37,045 nt of DNA from Welwitschia mirabilis (GCA_051453625.1 JBOZIK010000001.1:195542147-195579191); one strand, 5' to 3'; positions 1 to 9,549 are shown, counted from the first letter of the stretch. Translations and numbers: made by a program. Notes: generated by a model not told the origin, from the sequence alone.

Positions 1-36
1 TTCCCTTTTCCTTGGAAAGTATCCTGACAATTCACC

Positions 37-636
37 ATTCACTAACATTGAATAATAGGGGGTGGTGGTGCAGGCTAAAATCCAATTGATTATTCTAAAG
101 GGAAAGCCCAAACCTACTAATACGTCCTTGAGGAAAGACCACGACACTAAATCATAGGCTTTCCTTAAGTCCACCTTAAGTGCACATCTTGGGCTTACAT
201 GTCTCCTTCCATAATGCTAGACAAGTTCTTGAGCTAGTAGAATGTTGTGAATAATACTCCTCTGAGGAATGAAAGCACCTTGATTANNNNNNNNNNNNNN
301 NNNNNNNNNNNNNNNNNNNNNNNNNNNNNNNNNNNNNNNNNNNNNNNNNNNNNNNNNNNNNNNNNNNNNNNNNNNNNNNNNNNNNNATTCACTAACATTG
401 AATAACAGGGGGTGGTGGTGCATGTGAAAATCCAATTGATTATTCTAAAGGGAAAGCCCAAACCTACTAATATGTCCTTGAGGAAAGACCATGACACTAA
501 ATCATAGGCTTTCCTTAAGTCCACCTTAAGTGCACATCTTGGGCTTACATGTCTCCTTCCATAATGCTGGAGAAGTTCTTGAGCTAGTAGAATGTTGTGA
601 ATAATACTCCTTTGAGGAATGAAAGCACCTTGATTA
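37..636. repeat. Duplicate contig ends around gap 287-386
   Basis: Bases 37-286 and 387-636 are near-identical 250-bp copies separated by exactly 100 N. The copies differ at only a few bases. This fits two overlapping contigs (alleles or close repeats) left unmerged, not a real tandem duplication inside the LINE. Confidence 0.85.
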
Positions 637-642
637 TCTCCC

Positions 643-900
643 ACAATTGAAGCAATGACGCCTTTAATCCTCTAAGAAATAATGTTTGTAATGGCTTTGT
701 CGATCACGTTGCAACATGCTANNNNNNNNNNNNNNNNNNNNNNNNNNNNNNNNNNNNNNNNNNNNNNNNNNNNNNNNNNNNNNNNNNNNNNNNNNNNNNN
801 NNNNNNNNNNNNNNNNNNNNNACAATTGAAGCAATGACGCCTTTAATCCTCTGAGAAATAATGTTTGTAATGGCTTTGTCAATCACGTTGCAACATGCTA
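643..900. repeat. Duplicate contig ends around gap 722-821
   Basis: Bases 643-721 and 822-900 are 79-bp copies that differ at about two positions, on either side of exactly 100 N. Same overlap pattern as at 287-386. Confidence 0.85.
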
Positions 901-1069
901 TTGGCCTGAAATCTGAAGCCATATTAGGGCAGATAGCTTTAGGGATCAAAGCAATGGCTGTGGAGTTGACACCCTTTGGCATGTTATAGTCAAAGAAGAA
1001 TTGCTTGATGGCCTTGCATAAGTCTTCATCAAAGATATTCCAAGAAAACTTAAAGAATTTGGTAGACAC

Positions 1070-1556
1070 TCAGGACCGGGGACTTTGTCATAACCTAGAC
1101 AGGCTTGCATAACTCTATGCACTGTTCATCACTCACTTTGGGGCCAGCATTCAAAATTGAGTGATCTAAATCAGCTACATCCACCTTTCTCTCTAATGAA
1201 TTTTGAAAGAAAGAAGTTATCTCATGCTATACAGTGTCGGGCTGATCAAGCGAAAGACCGTTAGCATCATGAATGGAGCCAATAAAAGAAAAGTGCTTCC
1301 TTTGCTTAATGCAGGCATGAAAATAAGCTAAGTTTAGATCGCCTTCCTGTGCCCACTTGATCTTAGCTCTTTGTTTGTTGAAGAGGAATTCTTGAGTTAG
1401 CAATTTCTTATATTGTTGAATAGAGGTCCTTTCTTTCTCAATTAGCTCAGTATCATCAGGAGAAACTTCCAACTGACATTGGATATCTGTGAGTTCATTT
1501 GAACCTGACCAATTAGTATTATTGTCTAACACTAAAGCCAATATGATCCACAACAA
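1070..1556 (-). pseudogene. LINE ORF2 region upstream of the RT domain
   Basis: Minus-strand open frame 1556-1227 continues the LINE upstream of the reverse transcriptase. It carries IKWAQEGDLNLAYFHA, equivalent to the plant L1 segment just before the RT, where an RxxWLxxGDxNTxFFH-type motif is typical. It is rich in Glu, Lys and Gln, as that linker usually is. Between 1226 and 1070 the frame contains stops and shifts but still shows GPKVSDEQCIELCKP. No apurinic endonuclease domain follows: homology stops near 1557 and plus-strand gypsy-like sequence begins at 1573. The copy is therefore 5'-truncated or cut by another insertion. Confidence 0.75.
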
Positions 1557-1572
1557 GCTTCTGGCTAGATGA

Positions 1573-1746
1573 TTAGAACCTTATCATATTGTGAAAATTC
1601 CGCCTAATGGGTCCATTTATATTCAAGATACCACTACTCATGAAACCCTCCATGTTAATGGATATTGTTTAGAGCCTTATTTTAAAAGTGACCCTGGGCA
1701 AGACTACAATCTAATGGGAGGATTACATTTAATAAACCCTTTATAG
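1573..1746 (+). pseudogene. Ty3/gypsy integrase C-terminal (GPY/F-like) relic
   Basis: A plus-strand frame of 57 codons ending in TAG reads EPYHIVKIPPNGSIYIQ, then HVNGYCLEPYF. This resembles the GPY/F module at the C-terminus of Ty3/gypsy integrases, where a GPY-like start is followed by a short beta-rich segment and a VNGxRLKPYF-type end. Everything upstream of it is missing because LINE sequence begins at 1556. It lies about 980 bp upstream of a purine tract and LTR-like start at 2722-2733, in the same orientation, so it may be the last coding piece of that element. The match is by motif only. Confidence 0.45.
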
Positions 1747-1991
1747 GAAGGGAACATTTTGTGATCACCTAAATATCTAATAATAGTGATATTGAGTAGG
1801 TGAATGAGGATTGTCTCTTCAAATCTTTTTAAGTTTAACTGACTTTCATGATTACTTTCCACCTCTTACAAATGACTTTTGCAAGTATACGTTCTTTAGA
1901 TTTAATCTAGTTGATGTCATAGATTTGAATTAACCCCGTGCGGTGTCCACATCAAGTCAGATTCATCAAAAGAGATGCTTGGCTACCTCTC

Positions 1992-2042
1992 AGAGAGAGA
2001 GAGAGCGAGAGAGAGAGAGAGAGCGAGAGAGAGAGAGAGAGA
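1992..2042. repeat. (GA)n microsatellite
   Basis: About 25 AG/GA units, broken twice by GAGCGAGA. Open frames through it are low-complexity Arg-Glu or Ser-Leu repeats and are not credible proteins. Confidence 0.95.
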
Positions 2043-2721
2043 AGGGGGCTAGGGAAAGAGAGAAGGGAGAAAGAAAAGAGAGAAATTTGGGAAAAAGGTA
2101 TGCTACGCTTGCTTGTGGTTACAACCTTTGAAGCGCCAAACAAGGTGTGTCTCGAGCAGCAACTATGTCATGGGAATGCCATGCTAATGCAAATAAATGT
2201 TTCACGGATGGGTTCCTAGCTACCATTCTCTATGGATTATGTGGTATGTTTTGACTCCAATTCGGAGGAATTCTAGCATAGGTTTTTGAGCCATGTCATT
2301 CACTGGGGGCATAGTGGTTTCCCAACCCCATCCTAGTTGAGAAGCATGCTTATGTAATTCACGATAACTTCAAACCCTTGCTTCAAAAATTAAAGTTGAG
2401 GTTCCTTCTTCCTAATTTGACTTATTGAATGGATGACACCTTATGAAATTGCCAGTGGCGTGATTTAAGAGGTCCATATACCCCTAAAGATTATTTCAAT
2501 TATGTGGAATGTTCATTAAAAGTTGGTTATCCTTCATCCGTTCTTGGAAGAGCTCCCTCTATCCCTTCTCTCTATTTCTAAACCAAAACTTATGTGCACT
2601 TAGTAAAGAGTTTCTAGACATTTTACCCTCTAGTTTGGCTAATTGTCTTAAGTAGATTACTTTCGCATTAGGTAACATTGCCTAAAGCACAATTCATTAC
2701 ATTCATGTCTAAACTTGTCAA
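2043..2721. other. Stretch without a recognisable gene
   Basis: Purine-rich sequence continues to about 2100. The rest has only short open frames, for example a 35-codon piece near 2470-2580 reading GPYTPKDYFNYVECSLKVG, which I do not recognise. From its position between the GPY/F-like relic and the purine tract, it may be the 3' non-coding part of a gypsy-type element. Confidence 0.4.
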
Positions 2722-2732
2722 AACTAGGGGAG
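2722..2732 (+). other. Possible polypurine tract before an older LTR
   Basis: AACTAGGGGAG is followed at once by TGTGAATC. A purine tract directly before a TG dinucleotide is the usual 3' junction of LTR retrotransposons. It marks the likely start of the LTR into which the copia element at 3090 inserted. Confidence 0.4.
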
Positions 2733-3089
2733 TGTGAATCTTTCTTCAAAATTCCTGATTTTTCTCATTCTTTAAGTTGTCACTACTTGAGTCACCCAAT
2801 GATGCAAGTCATGACATTGCCCTGCGATGCAAGTCACAATGATCCTATGGCAAGACTATCGCCACCTTGTCACCTAGTGACATATCTTGTAATGATGGCC
2901 GCAAAGACCCGTGACTCAGTCACGATGACCATTTCCAATGTTTGTTGTTATCATCAATCACCACCCAGTGATGAAGTAGCAACTAAGGTGTCACTACTTG
3001 TTGTCGCCCAACAACAACCCAATGATGTGTCACGATTCTATAAATTGGCATTGCCCTCTCCATTTCAAATTGTGATTTCTTCCTTCACT
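2733..3089 (+). mobile_element. Partial LTR of an older retrotransposon, with motif array and TATA box
   Basis: It begins with TG after a purine tract and contains from 2781 to 3028 a loose array of related words: CACCCAATGATG, CACCTAGTGACA, CACCCAGTGATG, CGCCCAACAACA and CCCAATGATG, mixed with GTCAC/GTGAC. A TATA box (TATAAAT, 3039-3045) follows closely. This is the layout of an LTR U3 promoter. The copia element inserts about 50 bp downstream of the TATA box; the rest of this LTR should continue at 14722. Related words recur at 17768-17998. No second full LTR of this family was found, so the call is an inference. Confidence 0.45.
3039..3045 (+). promoter_or_regulatory. TATA box of the older LTR
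   Basis: TATAAAT lies just downstream of the CACCCAGTGATG-type array and upstream of a pyrimidine-rich stretch. This is consistent with an LTR core promoter. Confidence 0.4.
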
Positions 3090-4085
3090 TGTTGACTAAA
3101 GCTACATTTCAATGATGAGCAATAGAAGCAGAACTAAGAACACAAACTCAACCCAAGAATCTTGTCTTGTGGAGCAACTATCTTAGGCCAAGCAAACACG
3201 CTATTGGGACGTCCGCCTCTTAACCCGGGACGCCTGGACCTGTAGACGGGAAACTATACTAGGACGTCTGCCCTTTGACCCAGGACATCCAGACCTGTAC
3301 ACGGGAAACTATACTAGGACATCCGCCCTTTGACCCTGGATGTCTGTGCCTGTGATCGGTTATATTGTACTGGGACATCCGAGACTCAGAACCAGGACGC
3401 TCGACCCATGTTTCAGTTCTATGTCAAAAATGATCTTTAAAAGTGCGATGTCTGAACTTTTCCCATGGGACATCCAGTTAACTATCCGTTGTCGTGGAAA
3501 AAGCAGTTTATGTAAACATTGGGCACAAATTTCAAAGGAAAAATGACTAAGAGTTGGAGGGCGGTGGCACACTTATCTAGACAAGCGGTCCTTAGGGTTT
3601 TCTCCACTGAAAACCTCATATAAATCAAAGTTTCTTTCTGTTGTAAGATGGAGAACTATGGAAAATACATTTTGTATATCAAATCCAGAACTCACTTTTG
3701 TTGATCGGATTTGATCTGAACTAAGGATTGCTATTCTTCTCTGATTGTAACTCATATTGATGAATCTAAGCATCTAAGGCTTATTCCTCATCAGGCTGCT
3801 CTTTATTATTCTCCGGTGTTGCTCAAGCAAGAGCAAATCCTGTGATTTGAACCCTGGCTAAAGGGTGGTTGTACAGAAGTGACTTGTTGTTTAAGGGAAC
3901 CAGGAGGCTGAAAGCTTGTGTTGCCTCTTGAGAGTGGAGTAGGCTTGGAGAGCCAAACCACTATCTAATCAGGTAGTCCTTTTCTTGTGCATTGTTTAGT
4001 GTTTGATCTTATTTCACTGCATTTAATTGTTGTTATATTTCTATATAAATTTAAAAACTGTATTCATCCCCCACCAACCCCCCCT
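3090..4085 (+). repeat. 5' LTR of the Sirevirus-like element
   Basis: It matches the 3' LTR (13741-14721) from TGTTGACTAAAG onward, including the ACGT-motif array (3207-3475) and the U5 portion. The last part diverges more and runs into a C-rich tract (about 4067-4098) instead of the expected CTAACA end. A second copy of the LTR tail, ending properly next to a primer-binding site, lies at 5003-5426. Confidence 0.85.
3207..3475 (+). promoter_or_regulatory. GGACGTCC-type palindrome array in 5' LTR U3
   Basis: The palindrome GGACGTCC at 3207 recurs in altered form at 3262 (GGACGTCT), 3283, 3317, 3373 and 3468 (all GGACATCC) and 3338 (GGATGTCT). Parts sit in a longer repeated unit containing ACGGGAAACTATACTAGGAC (about 3245 and 3301). 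Most variants differ from the palindrome by transitions, many at its central CG. The ACGT core is the kind of site bound by plant bZIP factors; a role as an LTR enhancer is inferred. Confidence 0.7.
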
Positions 4086-4094
4086 CCCCCTCCC

Positions 4095-4902
4095 CCCGGG
4101 CCTTATTTTCAATCCAAACAAATAGTTGCCTCACAAGCCATCAATGAACCTTGTAGCTCCTTTACCTTCAGTTGATCAATGCCTTTGCTTTCTTCAATAG
4201 CCATAACTTTTTGTCTGAATTTTGGTGTTAGACTTCTAAGAATTTTTTGAACCACCCGATCCTCAGGAACTCTTTCTCTAAGGCCCCACATACTATTAAC
4301 AATGTTGCTGATTTTGGTTGTATATTCAATCATAGATTTGGTTTCCTCCATCTTGATGTTTCCGAACTTAGTGGCAAGCAGCGGCAGCTTTGTATTCTTA
4401 ACCACCTTTGTTCCTTCATGGGCAATCTTCAAAGTCTCCCACATATCTTTGGCTATTATGCATTGGACTACTCGGTCATAATTCTCCTTAGGTAAGGTAC
4501 AAATAAGAGCGTTCATTGCTTGAGCATTAAGCTGAGCCTTACCCTTGTCATCAGGATTTCATCCACTTCTAGTCTTCAAGGTAGTATAGTCATTGCTATC
4601 CAATTTTGCACGAAGTTGATATCCTTTTAAAACAATTTCCCAAATATCCGAATTTAGAGAGGTCATGAAAATTGCCATCTTTGACTTCCAATGTGCATTG
4701 TTGGTTCCAGTGAAGAATGGTGGTCTTTTAACAGCCTATCCTTCTAGGTAGCTTGAGGATGCCATAAAGTCCTAAACCTGAAAACACAAAATTCAAACAA
4801 ATCTAGAGCAATCGGGCTATGATACCAATTGTTAGGATCATAAAGGCACCCTAAAGGGGGATGACTAAGGTGTTTTTAAATAAATTTCAATTAAATAAAG
4901 TT
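4095..4902 (-). mobile_element. Inverted Sirevirus fragment: LTR tail, primer site, gag start
   Basis: Read on the minus strand, 4902-4830 is an LTR tail ending GATCCTAACA. A primer-binding-like site follows at 4827-4815 (TGGTATCATAGCC), then a leader, then gag from 4765. It is related to the surrounding element but in opposite orientation, and is wedged between the 5' LTR and a second LTR tail (5003-5426), head to head with it across gap 4903-5002. The left junction is the C-rich tract near 4067-4098. This may be a nested insertion, a local inversion or a misjoin. Confidence 0.75.
4109..4765 (-). pseudogene. Copia Gag N-terminal part, inverted relic
   Basis: The minus-strand frame starts with ATG at 4765 (MASSSYLEG), has a TAG a few codons later and a TGA near codon 68, then is open from 4516 to 4109. 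It shows PPFFTGTNNAHWKSKM, MWETLKIAHEGT, MIEYTTKISNIVNSM and RSLTPKFRQKVMAIEESKG, the pattern of the copia gag (DUF4219/UBN2-type) capsid region. Its C-terminal end resembles the start of the plus-strand gag at 6019 (both contain ...GSLMA.EA), so the two are relatives within one family. Truncation at 4109 coincides with the C-rich junction. Confidence 0.8.
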
Positions 4903-5002
4903 NNNNNNNNNNNNNNNNNNNNNNNNNNNNNNNNNNNNNNNNNNNNNNNNNNNNNNNNNNNNNNNNNNNNNNNNNNNNNNNNNNNNNNNNNNNNNNNNNN
5001 NN

Positions 5003-5426
5003 TATATCAAATCCAGAACTCGCTTTTGTTGATCGGATTTGATCTGAACTAAGGATTGCTATTCTTCTCTGATTGTAACTCATGTTGATGAATCTAAGCA
5101 TCTAAGGCTTATTCCTCATCAGGCTGCTCTTTATTATTCTCTGGTGTTGCTCAAGCAAGAGCAAATCCTGTGATTTGAACCCTGCCTAAAGGGTGGTTGT
5201 ACAAAAGTGACTTGTTGTTTAAGGAACCAGGAGGCTGAAAGCTTGTGTTGCCTCTTGAGAGTGGAGTAGGCTTGGAGAGCTGAACCATTATAAAAATCTG
5301 GTAGTTTTGTTCTTGTGCATTGTTTAGTTTTGATTCTGTTTTTTTTTGGCATTTAATCATTGGTTTATATCAAGTAAAGTTAAAAACCCTATTCACACCC
5401 CTCAAGGGTGTTTTTCGATCTTAACA
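5003..5426 (+). repeat. Second 5' LTR tail adjoining the primer-binding site
   Basis: It is closely similar to 3677-4080 and to the end of the 3' LTR, and ends CTTAACA at 5426 immediately before the primer-binding site. This is probably the genuine end of the 5' LTR of the gag-pol copy. Its start is lost in gap 4903-5002. Confidence 0.8.
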
Positions 5427-5428
5427 AT

Positions 5429-5441
5429 TAGTATCAGAGCC
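5429..5441 (+). promoter_or_regulatory. Primer-binding site (tRNA-iMet type)
   Basis: TAGTATCAGAGCC differs at one base from TGGTATCAGAGCC, the site complementary to the 3' end of plant initiator tRNA-Met used by many copia elements. It lies two bases after the LTR end, the expected place for minus-strand priming. Confidence 0.75.
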
Positions 5442-6474
5442 TGGTTACTCTAGATTAGGGTTTTCCNNNNNNNNNNNNNNNNNNNNNNNNNNNNNNNNNN
5501 NNNNNNNNNNNNNNNNNNNNNNNNNNNNNNNNNNNNNNNNNNNNNNNNNNNNNNNNNNNNNNNNNNNNNNNNNNNNNNNNNNNNNNNNNNNNNNNNNNNN
5601 NNNNNNNNNNNNNNNNNNNNNNNNNNNNNNNNNNNNNNNNNNNNNNNNNNNNNNNNNNNNNNNNNNNNNNNNNNNNNNNNNNNNNNNNNNNNNNNNNNNN
5701 NNNNNNNNNNNNNNNNNNNNNNNNNNNNNNNNNNNNNNNNNNNNNNNNNNNNNNNNNNNNNNNNNNNNNNNNNNNNNNNNNNNNNNNNNNNNNNNNNNNN
5801 NNNNNNNNNNNNNNNNNNNNNNNNNNNNNNNNNNNNNNNNNNNNNNNNNNNNNNNNNNNNNNNNNNNNNNNNNNNNNNNNNNNNNNNNNNNNNNNNNNNN
5901 NNNNNNNNNNNNNNNNNNNNNNNNNNNNNNNNNNNNNNNNNNNNNNNNNNNNNNNNNNNNNNNNNNNNNNNNNNNNNNNNNNNNNNNNNNNNNNNNNNNN
6001 NNNNNNNNNNNNNNNNNNGGAGCCTCACCAAGAAGTTTAGACCCAAGATCATGGCCATGGAGGAAAGCAAAGATATCGATCATATCAAGGTTGAAGAACT
6101 CAAAGGATCTCTCATGGCATATGAGGCATCTCTACAGACAGAAGGTAATCAGCCAAAAAGGAGAAATATTGCTCTTAAAGTTGAATCTGATGACAAGAAC
6201 ACTCAACCTGGTGAGGACCTGGAAGACGACGACTTGGCTCTTCTAGCAAGAAATTCCAAAAAATTTCTCAAGAACAAGAAGGGAGATCTTCTCGGCCTAT
6301 GGACAAAGGTAAAAATCCATCTAGCTCCATTTAATGTTACGAATGCAAAGGGTATGTTCATATTGCTTAAAAATGTGCTTACAAACGGAAGGACAAGCCT
6401 ATCAAATCCAAAAGCAAGAAAGCCTTGAAAGCTACCTGGGATGAGGACGATGTGAGCTCTCCCTCAAGCGATGA

Positions 6475-7233
6475 AGAAGGATGTATTAATTTCGGTCTAA
6501 ACTCCATAGCGAAGATGTAAGTAAATCTGTTAATTTAGATTCTTCAATTGACTTATTTGAGGTATGTGATTATGAGAGTAATGATGATGATTTATCTATT
6601 GCTTACGAGAAACTATATCATATTAGCTTAGATCTTGGAAAGAAAAATCTTTATCTTAAGAAACAGGTTACCAATCTGGAAGGGAAAGTGAAAGGGGCCT
6701 CTTTAGAGATAGAAGATCTTCACAAAGATCTAGCTCAAGACCAAGGTACAGCTGAATGACTGGCAAATGGAAAGGAGACTCTGAATCCTCTGTCAGGAAT
6801 GGGNNNNNNNNNNNNNNNNNNNNNNNNNNNNNNNNNNNNNNNNNNNNNNNNNNNNNNNNNNNNNNNNNNNNNNNNNNNNNNNNNNNNNNNNNNNNNNNNN
6901 NNNAGAAGGATGTATTAATTTCGGTCTAAACTCCATAGCAGAAGATGTAAGTAAATCTGTTAATTTAGATTCTTCAATTGACTTATCTGAGGCACGTGAT
7001 TATGAGAGTGATGATGATGATTTATCTATTGCTTACGAGAAACTATATCATATTAGCTTAGATTTTGGAAAGAAAAATCTTTATATTAAGAAACAGGTTA
7101 CCAATCTAGAAGGGAAAGTGAAAGAGGCCTCTTTAGAGATAGAAGATTTTCACAAAGATCTAGCTCAAGACCAAGGTACAACTGAATGACTTGCAAATGG
7201 AAAGGAGAATCTGAATCCTCTGTCAGGAATGGG
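6475..7233. repeat. Duplicate contig ends around gap 6804-6903
   Basis: 6475-6803 and 6904-7233 (329 and 330 bp) are near-identical across exactly 100 N. The second copy has one extra base near 6943 that changes the frame. Confidence 0.85.
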
Positions 7234-7257
7234 AAGGAGACCAAATGACAAATCTCG

Positions 7258-7469
7258 AATTGGATCTAGATCTGGTATGTTACCTCCTCAGAAGTTTTTT
7301 GGTCCAAGTGTCANNNNNNNNNNNNNNNNNNNNNNNNNNNNNNNNNNNNNNNNNNNNNNNNNNNNNNNNNNNNNNNNNNNNNNNNNNNNNNNNNNNNNNN
7401 NNNNNNNNNNNNNAATTGGATCTACATCTGGGATGTTACCTCCTCAGAAGTTTTTTGGTCCAAGTGTCA
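7258..7469. repeat. Duplicate contig ends around gap 7314-7413
   Basis: 7258-7313 and 7414-7469 are 56-bp copies with about two differences, across exactly 100 N. Confidence 0.85.
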
Positions 7470-7639
7470 AGTATTGTTCTTTGGGTATGTCTAATTTAAA
7501 GTGCTGTTTCTGTCAAGAATAGGGTCACATCCAATTCTGTTGTCCTTATAAAAAATCCTAGTAATTCGGATATAAGTATAATCTCAAGTCTTAGAGTGAA
7601 TTTAAAACTTTAGAAGGGAAACCAACCATCAAGAAGAGT

Positions 7640-7771
7640 AATTAGAAATGGGTAANNNNNNNNNNNNNNNNNNNNNNNNNNNNNNNNNNNNNNNNNNNNN
7701 NNNNNNNNNNNNNNNNNNNNNNNNNNNNNNNNNNNNNNNNNNNNNNNNNNNNNNNAATTAGAAATGGGTAA
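7640..7771. repeat. Duplicate contig ends around gap 7656-7755
   Basis: The 16-mer AATTAGAAATGGGTAA ends one contig (7640-7655) and begins the next (7756-7771), across exactly 100 N. Confidence 0.75.
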
Positions 7772-8219
7772 GGAAGGAGGCCACCAAAACTGTCTTTCTC
7801 ATGTGACATTTAAAGTGCAAGAGACAACAAAATGGTACCTGGACAGTGGATGCTCTCATCATATGACCGGTGACAGGAACTTGTTATCAACCTTCCAAGA
7901 CTATGATGGTGGTGAAATAACCTTTGGAGACAATAGCAAGGATCACATTGTTGGTAAAGGATCCATTGCTGCAAACGAGCACCATCCTGAAATTCATGAT
8001 GTTTATTTCGTTAATGGCTTAAAGCACAATCTCTTGAGTGTTTCCCAAATGTGTGAAAGAGGAAACACTGTCTCCTTTTATAAAGATAAATGTGTTATTA
8101 GAAATGCTTTCACTAACAGTGTTGTGTTAACTAGTAATAGATCAAAGTGCATGTATGGTATTGGCAGCCAAAACAAGAATGGAGAAGGGTGTTTTATTAT
8201 GAAGGAAGATGAAATTGAC
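7764..8219 (+). pseudogene. Copia aspartic protease relic (long open frame)
   Basis: An open frame runs from 7764 to 8342. WYLDSGCSHHMTGD near residues 24-37 is the copia protease active site, with catalytic Asp in DSG, and HDVYFVNGLKHNLLSVSQM is the conserved flap and C-terminal part of the domain. The protease matures the Gag-Pol polyprotein. It is preceded by stops between 7520 and 7650 and followed in frame by the pre-integrase region. This is the best-preserved part of the element, but it is not connected in frame to an intact gag. Confidence 0.85.
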
Positions 8220-8659
8220 ATTTGGCACAGAAGGCTTGCTCACATGAATCTCAAAGAGCTAAAGACAATTTCAACCAAAGAAATTGTGGCTGGAATTCCC
8301 AGATTAATATGCAACAAGCAAGGATGTGTGAGTCGTGCATGAAAGGTAAACTGTCTAAATCAAGCNNNNNNNNNNNNNNNNNNNNNNNNNNNNNNNNNNN
8401 NNNNNNNNNNNNNNNNNNNNNNNNNNNNNNNNNNNNNNNNNNNNNNNNNNNNNNNNNNNNNNNNNAACAAGAATGGAGAAGGGTGTTTTATTATGAAGGA
8501 AGTTGAAATTGACATTTGGCATAGGAGGCTCGCTCACATGAATCTCAAAGACCTAAAGACAATTTCGACCAAAGAAATTGTGGCTGGAATTCCCAGATTA
8601 ATATGCAACAAGCAAGGATGTGTGAGTCGTGCGTGAAAGGTAAACTGTCTAAATCAAGC
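8172..8659. repeat. Duplicate contig ends around gap 8366-8465
   Basis: 8172-8365 and 8466-8659 are 194-bp copies with a few substitutions across exactly 100 N. They repeat the integrase HHCC region. Confidence 0.85.
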
Positions 8660-9110
8660 TTCAAATCCAATTTAGGTATCTCTACAAACCAACCTCTTGA
8701 TCTTATTCATATGGACTTGGTTGGGTCAACTAAATTAAGAAGTTTAGGAGGTAAGAAATATTTTAGTTATGGTAGATAATTTTTGTCGTTTTTGTTGGGT
8801 CTCATTCCTATCTAGTAAGGATGAGACATTTGATCTATTTGTTAAAGTTTCCAGGGGAATACAAAATGAAAAAGGATGCACTATCAAATAGATTCGATCT
8901 CACCATGGTGGCGAATTTGAGGATGAAAAATTTGAGAAGTTCTATGACACAAATGGAATACAACATTAGTTTTCAGCACCAAGAGCTCTACAACAAAATA
9001 GAGTCCCTGAACGAAAGAACAGAGCGCTAATCGAGATGGCTAGAACTATGCTAAATGAGTACGATTTACCTCAACACTTTTGGGCTGAGGTAAATAAACA
9101 CTACATGTTA
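8220..9110 (+). pseudogene. Copia integrase relic with altered catalytic Asp
   Basis: The HHCC domain starts with DIWHRRLAHMNLKELK; its CESCMKGKL end is in another frame, so a one-base shift lies near 8310 (also present in the repeated copy after gap 8366-8465). The core begins LDLIHMDLVG (Asp at 8714-8716). After more stops and shifts comes IRSHHGGEF: the second catalytic Asp of the D,D-35-E triad would be codon 8901-8903, which is CAC (His). The Glu (VPERKNR, 9009-9011) is kept at exactly 35 intervening codons, with an in-frame TAG between. Even with a repaired frame, strand transfer would be expected to fail at the changed residue. The C-terminus falls in a 191-N gap (9172-9362). Confidence 0.85.
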
Positions 9111-9549
9111 CGTAAGTAACAGAGCCTTCTTAAGAACAGGTATGATAAAGACAACGTGCAAACTATGACATNNNNNNNNNNNNNNNNNNNNNNNNNNNNN
9201 NNNNNNNNNNNNNNNNNNNNNNNNNNNNNNNNNNNNNNNNNNNNNNNNNNNNNNNNNNNNNNNNNNNNNNNNNNNNNNNNNNNNNNNNNNNNNNNNNNNN
9301 NNNNNNNNNNNNNNNNNNNNNNNNNNNNNNNNNNNNNNNNNNNNNNNNNNNNNNNNNNNNNNTGGTAAATCTAACACAAGTATTGCAGAGAAAGAAAGAA
9401 GTGATGACTGCATAAGCAGTCCCTACACCTCACAAGTTAGCGCCAGATCTTCCACTTCATCTCAAATCAAATCCTCTCAAGACATAGACTGTCAACGATG
9501 TTCCTCTCTTCCACTGAGAACCAAAAGGGACCACCCTGAAGATGCCATC

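Larger units (their letters stand above)
1..1069 (-). pseudogene. LINE (plant L1-type) ORF2 reverse transcriptase relic
   Basis: Translated on the minus strand, this is the first half of a non-LTR retrotransposon reverse transcriptase. From the right it reads a stretch ending in ALIPK and DFRPIACCN, then NQGAFIPQRSI and NILLAQELLQ, then RT motif A (KVDLRKAYDLVSW, holding a catalytic aspartate), then NWIFTCTTTPCYSMLVNGEL at the left edge. The order and spacing match plant L1 elements. The FADD motif and the C-terminal part would lie left of the window. Two 100-N gaps (287-386, 722-821) interrupt it and each is flanked by a repeated copy, so the true domain is shorter than it looks. The frame is disturbed near 1070. 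It is probably a dead copy; the family assignment is firm. Confidence 0.88.
6019..7570 (+). pseudogene. Sirevirus-type Gag, C-terminal half, decayed
   Basis: The N-terminal half lies in the 552-N gap (5467-6018). From 6019 the frame reads SLTKKFRPKIMAMEESKD, the end of the UBN2-like capsid, then an acidic linker and ALLARNSKKFLK. After a frameshift comes a CX2CX4HX4C zinc knuckle (CYECKGYVHIA) with one in-frame TAA just before it and another inside it. Next is an acidic Ser-rich stretch and a coiled-coil-like segment (KKQVTNLEGKVK...). A second CX2CX4HX4C knuckle near 7501-7545 (CCFCQE) contains a TAG. Two copies of part of it (6475-6803 and 6904-7233) flank a gap and are an assembly overlap. 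Gag coats the RNA and forms the virus-like particle; this copy cannot encode it intact. Confidence 0.82.

Noticed and set aside
37-900. Apparent tandem duplications inside the LINE
   Set aside because: Each pair abuts a 100-N gap and is near-identical, so they are contig overlaps and not biological repeats.
1938-2219. Arg-Glu-rich and Ser-Leu-rich open frames
   Set aside because: They are translations of the (GA)n microsatellite and its purine-rich flank. The same applies to frames at 18449-18724 over the (TC)n repeat.
3207-3475. CRISPR-like direct repeats
   Set aside because: The units are short, palindromic, degenerate and irregularly spaced within an LTR. There are no spacers of uniform length and no cas genes, and the host is a plant.
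5445-6083. Long open frames on both strands across 5467-6018
   Set aside because: They are open only because the sequence is N. The same holds for frames spanning 9172-9362 and 9736-10045.
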